A stretch of 14,131 nt of DNA from Syntrophaceae bacterium UBA2192. GTDB lineage: Bacteria; Desulfobacterota; Syntrophia; Syntrophales; UBA2192. Below the pieces are notes generated by a model. The model was given only the letters and a program-made list of their open reading frames with translations, was not told where the DNA came from and did no database searches. Location: positions 1 through 14,131 of the forward strand of contig DCVI01000064.1 of assembly GCA_002327315.1 (NCBI GenBank), read 5' to 3'. Shown in pieces: positions 6,116 to 13,462 of this stretch (position 1 is its first letter; the number at the start of each line of letters is the position of its first letter). The position numbers and the translations under genes are program-made.

Positions 6116-6465
6116 TACGCCAGGTTCAGGATGCCTGCGTAGAGGATGTCGCCGGTCTTTTTCGAGATGCCGATCAGCATCGTGCCGCCGTCGACGACCA
6201 GGAAGGGGTCCAGGCTGCACTCGACGATCCAGCAGTCGTTCAGCACGTCTCTCCCTTTGCTGTCCGAGGCAAAGAACGGCACGAGTTCCTCAGGAACCCG
6301 GTCGCTGACGCCGCTCACCCCGAAGGCTCCTCCCTTGTCCGCAAGATAGGCCTGGGCGATCTGCAGGGCATCCTGCTTCGTGATCGCGGGTTCTCTCTTG
6401 CGGAGTTTTGCCCCCGTCTTTTTCGCCGCGGGCTTTCTGTCCGCCTTGCCTTTTGTCGCTGCCAT
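6115..6465 (-). CDS. Small protein of unknown function with basic Lys/Ala-rich N-terminus
   Basis: Not recognised with confidence. 116 residues: a Lys/Ala-rich, probably disordered tail (residues 1-27, KADRKPAAKKTGAKLRKRE) followed by a compact alpha/beta domain. That domain begins with a helix (TKQDALQIAQAYLADKG) and ends in strands DCWIVECSLDPFLVVDGGTMLIGISKKTGDILYAG. The C-terminal strand pattern is reminiscent of small immunity-like or PepSY-like folds, which is a weak impression only. The stop codon touches the distal operator palindrome, so expression of the MNT gene is separated from it by that operator alone. The start ATG 6465 has a weak GGATGG-type site upstream. No signal peptide is seen, and the basic tail could contact nucleic acid. 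Confidence 0.6.
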   Translation of the reverse strand: MAATKGKADRKPAAKKTGAKLRKREPAITKQDALQIAQAYLADKGGAFGVSGVSDRVPEELVPFFASDSKGRDVLNDCWIVECSLDPFLVVDGGTMLIGISKKTGDILYAGILNLA

Positions 6466-6830
6466 AAACGATCACCATCCAGACAAAGCTGTGTACGGAT
6501 AAGCGATGCCCCTGCCGATCGCGGCGAGGGGCACCGGAGTGATTACGTCGTGAGAGGCCGGCCGGCCAAATCCTGCCTCGATAAGGAAGGGGATTATTCC
6601 CCCTCACCCTGCCCTCTCCCACGAAGGGGAGAGGGAAAATATGGAAAGAACCCTCTCCCGCGGAGGGGAGAGGGGGAACTGAAGAACCTTCACCCGCAGG
6701 GGGAAGGGATTGCTTCGTCGCTGCCGCTCCTCGCAATGACCCAGGGGAGAGCGCTTCTCGCAATGGCCCAGGGGAGAGGGAGACTATGGAAGAGGTCTCC
6801 AGAGGCTCGACTCGCAATGACAACCGGTCC
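6466..6830. repeat. Intergenic region built of dispersed and tandem repeats
   Basis: No gene. It contains a 25-bp sequence (6585-6609) found exactly again at 10475-10499, and two consecutive hairpins of the form CCCTCTCCC-N5-GGGGAGAGGG (6612-6635 and 6651-6674, 39 bp apart). It also has a 22-bp unit repeated at 27-bp period (6730-6751 and 6757-6778, each with CTCGCAATG and CCAGGGGAGAG) and a further CTCGCAATGACA at 6811-6822. The hairpins lie downstream of the acyl-CoA ligase stop and could slow or end its transcript. Confidence 0.7.
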
Positions 6831-8864
6831 CTACTTGTGCAGGATCCTGTAGTCCACCACGGATACACCCTTTTCATAGACCAGCACCGGGTTGAGATCG
6901 ATCTGGTCGAATCCCGGGTAGTCCTCGACGAGTTTCGAGAGCTTCTGCATCAAGTCGATGAGTGCCTCGATGTCCTTCGGGGCCTTTCCGCGGGTTCCGG
7001 CCAGCAGCGGGTAGCCCTTGATTCCCCGGATCATCCTCTCGAACTCGTCCGGTCCTGCCGGAAGCAGGCAGAACTGCACGTCCTTGTAGATCTCCGTGAA
7101 GATCCCGCCGAGACCGAACATCATCGAAGGCCCGTACTGCTCATCGCGGATCACACCGAGGATGACCTCGATGCCGCCGGGCTTTGCCATGGGCGAGAGC
7201 GTGACCCCTTCGATCCAGGCGCCTGCGGCCTTCCTGCCGACCGCCGCCATCATCGCCTCCCAGGCCTTTCGGACCCCGGAGGGCTTGATGTCGAGCGCCA
7301 CGCCCCCCACGTCAGTCTTATGGGAGATGTCGGGCGATGAGATCTTGAGGGCCACGGGCCGGGTGAACCGTTTAGCAAGCTTCACCGCCTCGGCTGCGTT
7401 TTTCGCGGGGGCCGACGTCACGGCAGGGATCCGGTACGATCGCAGCACGCGCACCGCCCCAGGGGCGGGCATGAGCCTGAGCCTCGGCCCCTCATCGTGC
7501 GTTTCGGCCTTCCTGTGGGTATCGGCCTTTTTGGCCTTCACGTCGTCGTAGGCGAAGAACTGGCCCAGGGCCCTCACGCCCCGCTCGGGCGTGGGATAGA
7601 CGGGGATGCCCTTCTCGTGCATCTTGAGGGCCTCCTCGCGCTCCACCTCGGCGCCGCCGCAGTAGACGACGAGCTCGCCCTCGCCCGTCACGATGTCCGA
7701 TGCGCCGTGGACGGGGTCGCCAAAGATGACGACGCTTGTGTCGTAGTCTGATTTTGCCTCGGCGATCGTCTTCGAGTAGAGGCTGGGGTCCGTGATGGCG
7801 TCGCCCGTGAGGTCGATGGGGTTCGTGAGGCCGCAGTGCGAGGGCAGAAACGCCCGGAGGCGGGCCTTGAGCTCCTCCGTCGGGAAGGGGACCTCGAGAC
7901 CGTACTTCTCGGCCTCGTCGATGCCGAGAATTGCGGCGCCGCCAGAGCTCGAGATCATGAGCAGGCGCCTGCCTTTGGGCTTGTTCATGTAGGCGAGGCC
8001 CTTGGCGAAGTCGTAGAGCTCCTCCAGGTTGTCGGCCCGGCAGACTCCATATTTCCGGAATATGGCCTGGTAGACCTCGTCGCTTCCGGCAAGGGATTTC
8101 GTGTGGCTCTCGGCCGCCACCCGTCCCCTCGCCGTCCTGCCCGACTTGAGGATCACGACGGGTTTGGTCGCCTGAGCCAACGATTCGAGGAATTCGGCAG
8201 GCCGTTTCACACCCTCGATGTAGCAGGCAATCACCTTTGTATTGGGGTCGTCGTTGAAGTAGCGGATGCAGTCCGACTCGTCCACGTCGGCGCGGTTGCC
8301 GAGGCTCACGAAGCCGCTGAACCCCAGGTGCTCGACGCTTGCCCAGTCGATGAGGGCCGCGCCCACCGTTCCGCTCTGGGAGACGAAGGCGATCCGGCCC
8401 CGCGTGGTGATGAGCGGCCAGGACGCGCAGAGGCTGCTGTAGGGGATGTTCACCCCCTGGCAGTTGGGGCCGATGATGCGGACGTTGAACTCCCTGCCGG
8501 CCCGGGCCAGCTGCGCCTGAAGCTTCTCGCCGTCCTCGCCCGCCTCGGCAAAGCCCCCCGTGATGACAACGGCGGACTTCACGCCGGCCTTGCCGCACTC
8601 CTCGATGGCCCCCGTGACCATCCGGGCGGGGATGACGACGACGGCCATGTCCGCAGGCGCCGGAGTCGCACCGATTGCCGGGTAGGCCTTGAGCCCCAGG
8701 ATCTCGTCGGCCTTTGGGTTGACGGGATAGATGGGCCCCGCAAAGCCGGCGTGAATCAGGTTGTAGAGGATGTCGTAACTGAGCTTTCCCGGTGTGCTCG
8801 AGGCGCCGATGAGGGCCACGCTTGCCGGCTTGAAAATGGCATCCAGCTGACGGATCGGTTCCAT
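6831..8864 (-). CDS. Acetate/acyl-CoA ligase (ADP-forming), fused alpha and beta parts
   Basis: Interconverts acyl-CoA + ADP + Pi with free acid + CoA + ATP, conserving energy from acetyl-CoA or similar thioesters in the cytoplasm. Seen in 677 residues: CoA-binding domain (about 8-135, with ALIGASSTPGKLSYD), succinyl-CoA-ligase-like domain (about 145-290, with IIGPNCQG and VSQSGTVGAALIDW), the phospho-histidine region AAESHTKSLAGSDEVY with His254, and a C-terminal ATP-grasp domain (about 470-677, with ALKISSPDISHKTDVGGV). Length fits the fused single-chain type. ATG 8864 is chosen because AAAGGAGG lies directly upstream; an in-frame ATG at 8951 would add 29 unlike residues. The SHTGSLAG often seen after the catalytic His is SHTKSLAG here. 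Substrate (acetate, aryl or branched acid) cannot be read from the sequence. Monocistronic, divergent from the protease gene. Confidence 0.92.
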   Translation of the reverse strand: MEPIRQLDAIFKPASVALIGASSTPGKLSYDILYNLIHAGFAGPIYPVNPKADEILGLKAYPAIGATPAPADMAVVVIPARMVTGAIEECGKAGVKSAVVITGGFAEAGEDGEKLQAQLARAGREFNVRIIGPNCQGVNIPYSSLCASWPLITTRGRIAFVSQSGTVGAALIDWASVEHLGFSGFVSLGNRADVDESDCIRYFNDDPNTKVIACYIEGVKRPAEFLESLAQATKPVVILKSGRTARGRVAAESHTKSLAGSDEVYQAIFRKYGVCRADNLEELYDFAKGLAYMNKPKGRRLLMISSSGGAAILGIDEAEKYGLEVPFPTEELKARLRAFLPSHCGLTNPIDLTGDAITDPSLYSKTIAEAKSDYDTSVVIFGDPVHGASDIVTGEGELVVYCGGAEVEREEALKMHEKGIPVYPTPERGVRALGQFFAYDDVKAKKADTHRKAETHDEGPRLRLMPAPGAVRVLRSYRIPAVTSAPAKNAAEAVKLAKRFTRPVALKISSPDISHKTDVGGVALDIKPSGVRKAWEAMMAAVGRKAAGAWIEGVTLSPMAKPGGIEVILGVIRDEQYGPSMMFGLGGIFTEIYKDVQFCLLPAGPDEFERMIRGIKGYPLLAGTRGKAPKDIEALIDLMQKLSKLVEDYPGFDQIDLNPVLVYEKGVSVVDYRILHK

Positions 8865-8876
8865 AGGTCCTCCTTT
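8865..8876 (-). promoter_or_regulatory. Ribosome binding site fixing the acyl-CoA ligase start
   Basis: AAAGGAGG (complement of 8869-8876) precedes ATG 8864 by four bases and rules in favour of the shorter 677-residue protein. Confidence 0.8.
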
Positions 8877-9151
8877 TGTCGTGCGTTGCGGTGAAAAGAA
8901 CGGCGGGTCCCCCTGACAGAACGGCCGAATCCTATCACAGAGCCCCTGCATTTTCTATGAGCAAGTGGCCCCTAAAAATCATACTTTCTTCGTATCCGGT
9001 TTCTCCCCGAACAGCCGATATCTCATTCATCGCCTTCTTTTTGTCCCACTGACCGGACTGCACAGGCATGTTTTGCGTCCATCCCGGTACCGCGGGGTGG
9101 TGCGTGTCTTGCAACCGGGCGTCAAACCTGTCTTCGGGGGTAACCAGGGCC

Positions 9152-10417
9152 ATGAAAAAGGGTTTATTCGGAAGGTACGTCCTTGCTGGACTCGTCATTC
9201 TGCTGGCGGTTGTCTTTGCAGGTTCAACGGTATTTGCCCGTGATCTCGAGCAGATCCGGGCAGCTATCAAGGAGAAAGGCGCTCACTGGGAAGCCGGCGA
9301 GACCACCATGTCCAAGCTCCCGGAACAGGAGCGAAAACTCCGCCTGGGCCATGTCAAACCCAGGCTGACGGGGGCGGAGCCCATCCTTTCAGCGGAATCG
9401 ACAGGATCGGGAGGTGCGGCGGCGGCTTACACCAGCTTCGACTGGGCGGACCCGACGAAGAAATACGTGACGGCGGTCCGCAACCAGGCAAGCTGCGGGA
9501 GCTGCTGGGCCTTTGCCGCGACGGCCGCCCTGGAGTCCTACACGCTGATCAAAAATGGCCTGACGGGGCAGGAGATCGACCTCTCGGAGCAGGTCCTGGT
9601 CTCGTGCAGCGGCGCCGGGAGCTGCGGCGGCGGATCGATCGGATCGGCCTCGAACTACATCAGGGACAAGGGCCTCCCGCTGGAGGGCTGCTTCCCCTAC
9701 ACAGCGACGAACAACACCTGTTCAACGGCCTGCTACACCTACCAGACGGAGTCCGACCGGGTCCAGAGCTGGGCCTATGTGGCGACGACCTCGGTGAGCG
9801 TGGAGGCCATCAAGAACGCGCTCGTGACCTACGGCCCGCTGGTCACGACGATGGATATCTACGCGGACTTCTTCAGCTATCACAGCGGCATATACTCTTA
9901 CGTCTCCGGCGCCTACCAGGGCGGACATGCAATCCTCATCGTGGGCTATGATGACACGCTACAGTGCTTCAAGGTGAAGAACAGCTGGGGCGCCGGCTGG
10001 GGCGAGGGTGGGTTCTTCCGGATCGCGTACTCGGCCGTGGGAAACCCCGTCTATTTCGGCGAGTTCACCATTGCCTACAACGGCGCCGCCCCTCAACCTC
10101 CTCCGCCTGCGCCTGCTCCGCAGCCGACAGCCTGCACCTTCACCATCTCGCCCACCTCGAAGACCTTCACCGACAAGGGAGGCAAGGGAAATGTCAGCGT
10201 GACGACGGGCGCCGGCTGCTCCTGGAAGGCCTCGCCAGGCTCTGACTGGGTGAAATTCACGTCGGGCGCCTCGAAAACCGGCAGTGGGACTGTCACCTAC
10301 TCCGTCGACGCCAATTTAACCAACACCATGAGGACGACATCGATCGGTATTACCGCAACGGGGACCTCGTCGACGGCGGGATCCGTATCCATCATCGAGA
10401 AGGGGAAGAGGCGTTGA
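9152..10417 (+). CDS. Secreted papain-like (C1) cysteine protease with C-terminal BACON-like domain
   Basis: An exported endopeptidase of 421 residues. Seen: signal peptide (1-29, KKGLFGRY then a hydrophobic stretch ending GSTVFA), a short propeptide-like helix (about 31-66), then the papain domain with the complete catalytic set: Gln112 (NQASCGSCWAF), Cys118, His259 (GGHAILIVGYDD) and Asn277 (KNSWGAGWGEGGFF). A Pro-rich linker (313-325) leads to an 80-residue beta domain with CTFTISPTSKTFTDKGG and GCSWKA, resembling BACON or BACON-like modules that bind glycans or protein surfaces. Several Cys pairs suit disulfides outside the cytoplasm. ATG 9152 is chosen because it starts directly at the signal peptide; the longer in-frame start at 9068 would bury it. 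Single gene; probable role is extracellular protein degradation. Confidence 0.92.
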   Translation: MKKGLFGRYVLAGLVILLAVVFAGSTVFARDLEQIRAAIKEKGAHWEAGETTMSKLPEQERKLRLGHVKPRLTGAEPILSAESTGSGGAAAAYTSFDWADPTKKYVTAVRNQASCGSCWAFAATAALESYTLIKNGLTGQEIDLSEQVLVSCSGAGSCGGGSIGSASNYIRDKGLPLEGCFPYTATNNTCSTACYTYQTESDRVQSWAYVATTSVSVEAIKNALVTYGPLVTTMDIYADFFSYHSGIYSYVSGAYQGGHAILIVGYDDTLQCFKVKNSWGAGWGEGGFFRIAYSAVGNPVYFGEFTIAYNGAAPQPPPPAPAPQPTACTFTISPTSKTFTDKGGKGNVSVTTGAGCSWKASPGSDWVKFTSGASKTGSGTVTYSVDANLTNTMRTTSIGITATGTSSTAGSVSIIEKGKRR

Positions 10418-10762
10418 GTTTGTTGTGAAGCACCCCGCTCGCAGGGCAAGCTTCCCAACTGGGACGTACCATGCGGAAGGGGATTATTCCCCCTCACCCC
10501 GACCCCGTTCGACAGGCTCACGACACCGCTCTCCCTCGCAGGGGAGAGGGAGATCAGGGTAGTGCTTGCCAGAGGCGCTGATTTCACTCTCGTCGGCGTA
10601 ACGGCAAATGAAACAACTTCGGCAGCCGGAACGGGAACCTCCCGATCCGGCTGCTTTTTTCATTTAAGCGCCGGGACCGTTGAGCCGATATCTAGGAGAG
10701 GCCGAGACGATCCGGCTGCATTCAGGGAACCTTTCATCCAGAATCCAAGCGGAGGCGGCAAC
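10418..10762. other. Intergenic region with dispersed repeat and terminator
   Basis: Contains the second exact copy of the 25-bp repeat (10475-10499), a GTTCGACAGGCTCACGAC segment of the kind seen in dispersed repeats, a CTCTCCC/GGGAGAG hairpin (10529-10548), and the strong terminator at 10622-10660. An upstream extension of the next ORF through this region is open but not credible as coding. Confidence 0.6.
10622..10660 (+). terminator. Strong rho-independent terminator
   Basis: GCAGCCGGA (10622-10630) pairs perfectly with TCCGGCTGC (10646-10654). Inside, after one A/A mismatch, CGGGA pairs with TCCCG around a 3-nt loop. Six T follow (10655-10660). Flanking AAATGAAA and TTTCATTT can pair too. 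It lies about 200 bp after the protease stop, so it ends either that transcript or an unannotated short RNA. Confidence 0.85.
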
Positions 10763-10765
10763 GTG
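10751..10765 (+). promoter_or_regulatory. Ribosome binding site setting a GTG start
   Basis: GGAGG at 10751-10755, seven bases before GTG 10763. It decides in favour of a 94-residue protein over the 161-residue reading, which would run through the terminator hairpin. Confidence 0.7.
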
Positions 10766-11047
10766 CACTCGCAGCGTGACCTGTCCCAATACGTCCTGAA
10801 CCCCGACGAGCTTCGCGAGAAGAAGAAGGAACTCCTGCGCCTCGGCGGTACCCGGGACCAGATCGTCAAGGCCCTCAAATCGGCCATCCTGAAGCCGGAT
10901 CAGCGTGAGCAGTTCAAGAAAGCCCTCTCCCTGTACGACACGAAGATCCGGAAGCTGCGCGACCAGCTCATCGCCAGCGATCTTCTGGGCAACCTCAACC
11001 CCGACGAGGTCAATATCCCCACTCATTACCAGGACCGGAAACGCTGA
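10763..11047 (+). CDS. Small charged helical protein of unknown function
   Basis: Not recognised. Translating from GTG 10763 gives 94 residues, mostly predicted helix: LNPDELREKKKELLRLGG, a basic helix with TRDQIVKALKSAI, then DQREQFKKALSLYDTKIRKLRDQLIASDLL with heptad-like Leu/Ile spacing suggesting a short coiled coil, and a polar tail. There is no signal peptide, membrane helix or Cys. The next gene starts 434 bp downstream, so it is likely monocistronic, separated from the protease gene by a strong terminator. The strong Shine-Dalgarno site and the codon bias toward C/G in third positions support real translation. Function is open. Confidence 0.65.
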   Translation: MHSQRDLSQYVLNPDELREKKKELLRLGGTRDQIVKALKSAILKPDQREQFKKALSLYDTKIRKLRDQLIASDLLGNLNPDEVNIPTHYQDRKR

Positions 11048-11481
11048 GGCCTTCGGATCCGATACCCCTCTCGCCGAAAACCACCTCGTCCATCATGCAC
11101 CGTAAAGCACGCGAAGCTCGGAAGAGCAGAAGTGAGGAAGAGCGGACAAGAAACAAACCTCATCTTTCATCCACTCCGCTCTTCTGCTCTTCCTAACTTC
11201 CTAACTTCTGTCCGTTCAGGGGCTCCCGATACCGGGATTTCAACGGATACCCCCACGAGAAGACCTGTCGATACTCATTCGCCTTTCCTCTTGCGAATCC
11301 CCTGTCTGTTGGATATAAGAGTTTGGGGCGTGGTACGTCAAGGGGTCAAGAGTCCGAGCTCATCAAGATCCATTCGTTCACTCGAGACAGTGCGTGCGAT
11401 GGCCGGTTCCGATCTTCTTGGCTTCTTGGCTTCTTGGCTTCTTAACTTCCTAACTTCCATCTTTTCAAGGAGGGTCGCTCG
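11048..11481. repeat. Intergenic region with 8-bp microsatellite tracts and an inverted repeat
   Basis: No gene. An array at 11414-11458 has three exact CTTCTTGG units, then CTTCTTAA, CTTCCTAA and a partial CTTCC. The same unit recurs as two CTTCCTAA copies at 11189-11204. GGAAGAGCAGAAG (11120-11132) is the exact inverted complement of 11181-11193, and AGCGGA (11141-11146) pairs with TCCGCT (11175-11180), leaving an 8-nt bulge. The second array ends ten bases before the MBL gene's Shine-Dalgarno site, so it would lie in the leader of that operon. Confidence 0.7.
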
Positions 11482-12381
11482 ATGAGGCATCGCACGGCGG
11501 GAAAGATCACGGACCATCTGTGGTACCTGGGCCGCGAGGAGTCGGGGGTTTATCTCCTCGAGGGCAAGGACGGCTCGATCATGATCAACGGGGGGCTTGC
11601 GCACATCCTCCCCGACGTCCGGAAGCAGATGAAGGAATTCGCGATCGACCCGGCGAAGATCGCAAAGATCCTGATCCTGCACTCGCACTTCGACCACATC
11701 GGGGTCATCCCCTGGTTCAAGCGCAGCTGGCCGGCCATCGAGATCTGCGGCTCGGCGGAGACCTGGAGGATCCTCCAGATGCAGAAGGCCATCGACATCG
11801 CCAACCAGTTCAGCAAGATCGTGGCGGACAAGATGGGGCTCGGGGCGGCTCTCCAAGACGTCGATTTCGCCTGGCGCGACGACATCCAGGGAAAGACCGT
11901 CGGCGAGGGGGACCGGATCGACCTGGGCGGGACCGCTCTGAACGTCCTGTTCACGCCCGGTCACACGAACTGCTCGATCACGGCCTACGAGCCCGATCGC
12001 AAGGCCCTCTTTGCCTCCGACGGCGGCGGCATCCCCTATCGGGACGGCTCCTTCGCCTCGGCAAACACCAACTTCACCCAGTACATGGAGAGCCTCGAGA
12101 AGATGAAACCCCTTGCCGTGGACTACCTCTGCGCCGACCACTACGGCTATGTGACAGGCGAGGATGCACGGGGCTTCATCGACCTGACCCTGCGCGAGGG
12201 GAAGAAACTCCGCGCCATGATGGAGGGGATTCTCAAGGAAAAGGGAAACGTCGACGAGGCCGCGAAGGCCATGAATGTCCTGTTCTACCAGGAGTGCCCG
12301 GACTACTTCATCTCGGCGGACATCCTCGAGGGGGTTTTCCGGCAGATGATGAAGTTCCTCGAGAAGAACCTGCAGTCCTGA
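11482..12381 (+). CDS. MBL-fold metallo-hydrolase
   Basis: A metallo-beta-lactamase-fold hydrolase of 299 residues; substrate unknown. Seen: the metal-binding set H67-S-H69-F-D71-H72 (HSHFDHIG), His161 (FTPGHTNCSI), Asp180 (FASDGG) and His220 (CADHYG), so both zinc sites look intact. A helical C-terminal segment (about 225-299) follows the core. No signal peptide, so it is cytoplasmic. The fold covers glyoxalase II, lactonases, esterases and others. The HTNCSI loop and the C-terminal helices resemble thioesterase or lactonase-like members, but no specific activity can be assigned. ATG 11482 has AAGGAGGG about seven bases upstream. The OMPLA gene follows 55 bp downstream, so the two are probably co-transcribed. 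Confidence 0.88.
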   Translation: MRHRTAGKITDHLWYLGREESGVYLLEGKDGSIMINGGLAHILPDVRKQMKEFAIDPAKIAKILILHSHFDHIGVIPWFKRSWPAIEICGSAETWRILQMQKAIDIANQFSKIVADKMGLGAALQDVDFAWRDDIQGKTVGEGDRIDLGGTALNVLFTPGHTNCSITAYEPDRKALFASDGGGIPYRDGSFASANTNFTQYMESLEKMKPLAVDYLCADHYGYVTGEDARGFIDLTLREGKKLRAMMEGILKEKGNVDEAAKAMNVLFYQECPDYFISADILEGVFRQMMKFLEKNLQS

Positions 12382-12426
12382 CACCCCATCGCGGCTGATC
12401 CGCATGAGGGTCGGGGTAAGGAAAAA

Positions 12427-12435
12427 GGGGGGGGG
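12427..12435 (+). promoter_or_regulatory. G9 homopolymer in the pldA ribosome binding site
   Basis: Nine G residues stand between AAAAA and the T before ATG 12437, so they serve as or overlap the Shine-Dalgarno site. A change in tract length would shift SD-ATG spacing without altering the protein. Confidence 0.5.
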
Positions 12436-12436
12436 T

Positions 12437-13453
12437 ATGATCCGTACTCTGGTGATGGCGGGTATGTTGCTCGTCTGCCTCTTCGGCTCACAGGGATTCC
12501 CGGCGGCCGCCGAAGCGGCCGGCAGCCTCGACGACTGTTCCGGCATCGATGACGATGCCGCGCGGCTTCGCTGCTACGACGAGATCGCGGGCCGAAAGCC
12601 GAAAGCCCCGGCCGTGACCGCGGCGCCCGCGCCCCCCGCGGATTCCCGGCGCGAGGAGCCGAGCTTTATGTCCAAGCGATGGCAGCTGGACGAGGAGAGT
12701 CGCAAGAAACGCTTCGCCATCATGTCCCACCGGCAGAATTACCTCCTGCCTTTCACGTACAACTTCCACCAGGAAAAAGAGACCTACGAGTCGATCAGCC
12801 CCAACTCGGATGTCGATGACGCCGAGGCCAAGTACCAGATCAGCCTCAAGGTGAAACTCTGGCAGGACATCCTCGGGACGCCCATGGACCTCTGGTTCGG
12901 CTACACGCAGATGTCCCTCTGGCAGGTCTACAACACGGAATCCTCCTCGTATTTCCGGGAGACGAATTACGAACCGGAGGTTCTCCTCAACTACCGGACC
13001 AACACGGACATCTTCGGTCTCATGAGGAGCCGGTACGTTCAGGTGGGCTTCAATCACCAGTCCAACGGCCGCAGCGAACCCCTCTCTAGGAGCTGGAACC
13101 GGATCGTGGCCAATTTCGGCTTCGAGCGCGACGTCTTCAACGCCCAGATCAAGACCTGGCTTCGCATCCCCGAGAGCGACGACAAGGACGACAACCCGGA
13201 CATCACGTCCTACATGGGCTATGGGGAGCTGTGGCTGGGCACCGTCTGGAAGGATTACCACCTGGGTCTCATGCTCCGCAACAATCTGCGATTCGACGAT
13301 AACCGCGGCGCCCTTCAGTTCGAACTGAGCTTCCCCCTGATCGAACACATCAACGGCTACGTGCAGTATTTCGTCGGATACGGCGAGAGCCTCATCGACT
13401 ACAACCACTACACCAACCGCATCGGCGTCGGCATGATGTTGAAGGACTGGTAG
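12437..13453 (+). CDS. pldA: Outer membrane phospholipase A (OMPLA)
   Basis: A calcium-dependent outer-membrane phospholipase A1/A2 that removes phospholipids from the outer leaflet. Seen in 338 residues: signal peptide (1 to about 28, ending AAAEAA), a small segment with a Cys pair (C34, C46; DDAARLRCYDEIAG) found in many proteobacterial PldA-type proteins, a Pro/Ala linker, then a 12-strand barrel starting near residue 98 (NYLLPFTYNF). The catalytic region VGFNHQSNGRSEPLSRSWNRI gives His207, Ser209 and Asn221, equivalent to the E. coli His-Ser-Asn triad. The last strand ends IGVGMMLKDW with the C-terminal aromatic typical of outer-membrane barrels. ATG 12437 is chosen because the signal peptide starts there; the in-frame ATG 12404 would prepend MRVGVRKKGGG. 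A G9 tract directly abuts the start. The downstream CAP gene is 9 bp away. Confidence 0.92.
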   Translation: MIRTLVMAGMLLVCLFGSQGFPAAAEAAGSLDDCSGIDDDAARLRCYDEIAGRKPKAPAVTAAPAPPADSRREEPSFMSKRWQLDEESRKKRFAIMSHRQNYLLPFTYNFHQEKETYESISPNSDVDDAEAKYQISLKVKLWQDILGTPMDLWFGYTQMSLWQVYNTESSSYFRETNYEPEVLLNYRTNTDIFGLMRSRYVQVGFNHQSNGRSEPLSRSWNRIVANFGFERDVFNAQIKTWLRIPESDDKDDNPDITSYMGYGELWLGTVWKDYHLGLMLRNNLRFDDNRGALQFELSFPLIEHINGYVQYFVGYGESLIDYNHYTNRIGVGMMLKDW

Positions 13454-13462
13454 GAGGGCGGT

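Noticed and set aside
7836..8894. Long plus-strand ORF of 352 codons opposite the acyl-CoA ligase
   Set aside because: Antisense shadow of a high-GC gene; low-complexity Arg/Gly/Ala-rich translation with no domain, while the minus strand encodes a complete known enzyme.
9000..9151. Possible cyclic-dinucleotide (GEMM-type) riboswitch before the protease gene
   Set aside because: A GGAC(T)GCA/TGCGTCC hairpin and GC-rich stems are present, but the conserved GEMM elements are not in the right order.
8935..9270. Minus-strand ORF of 111 codons between the ligase and the protease
   Set aside because: Overlaps the protease signal peptide and propeptide codons, and shows no domain or start signal.
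10562..10762. N-terminal extension of the small helical protein to 161 residues
   Set aside because: It would translate through the terminator hairpin, has no ribosome binding site and shows no protein-like composition; GTG 10763 has a strong site.
11120..11458. CRISPR-like array
   Set aside because: Units are 8 bp with no spacers and no cas genes nearby; a microsatellite-like repeat explains it.
11338..12546. Long minus-strand ORF of 402 codons opposite the MBL gene
   Set aside because: Shadow of the MBL coding region; the plus strand has intact metal-binding motifs and a Shine-Dalgarno site.
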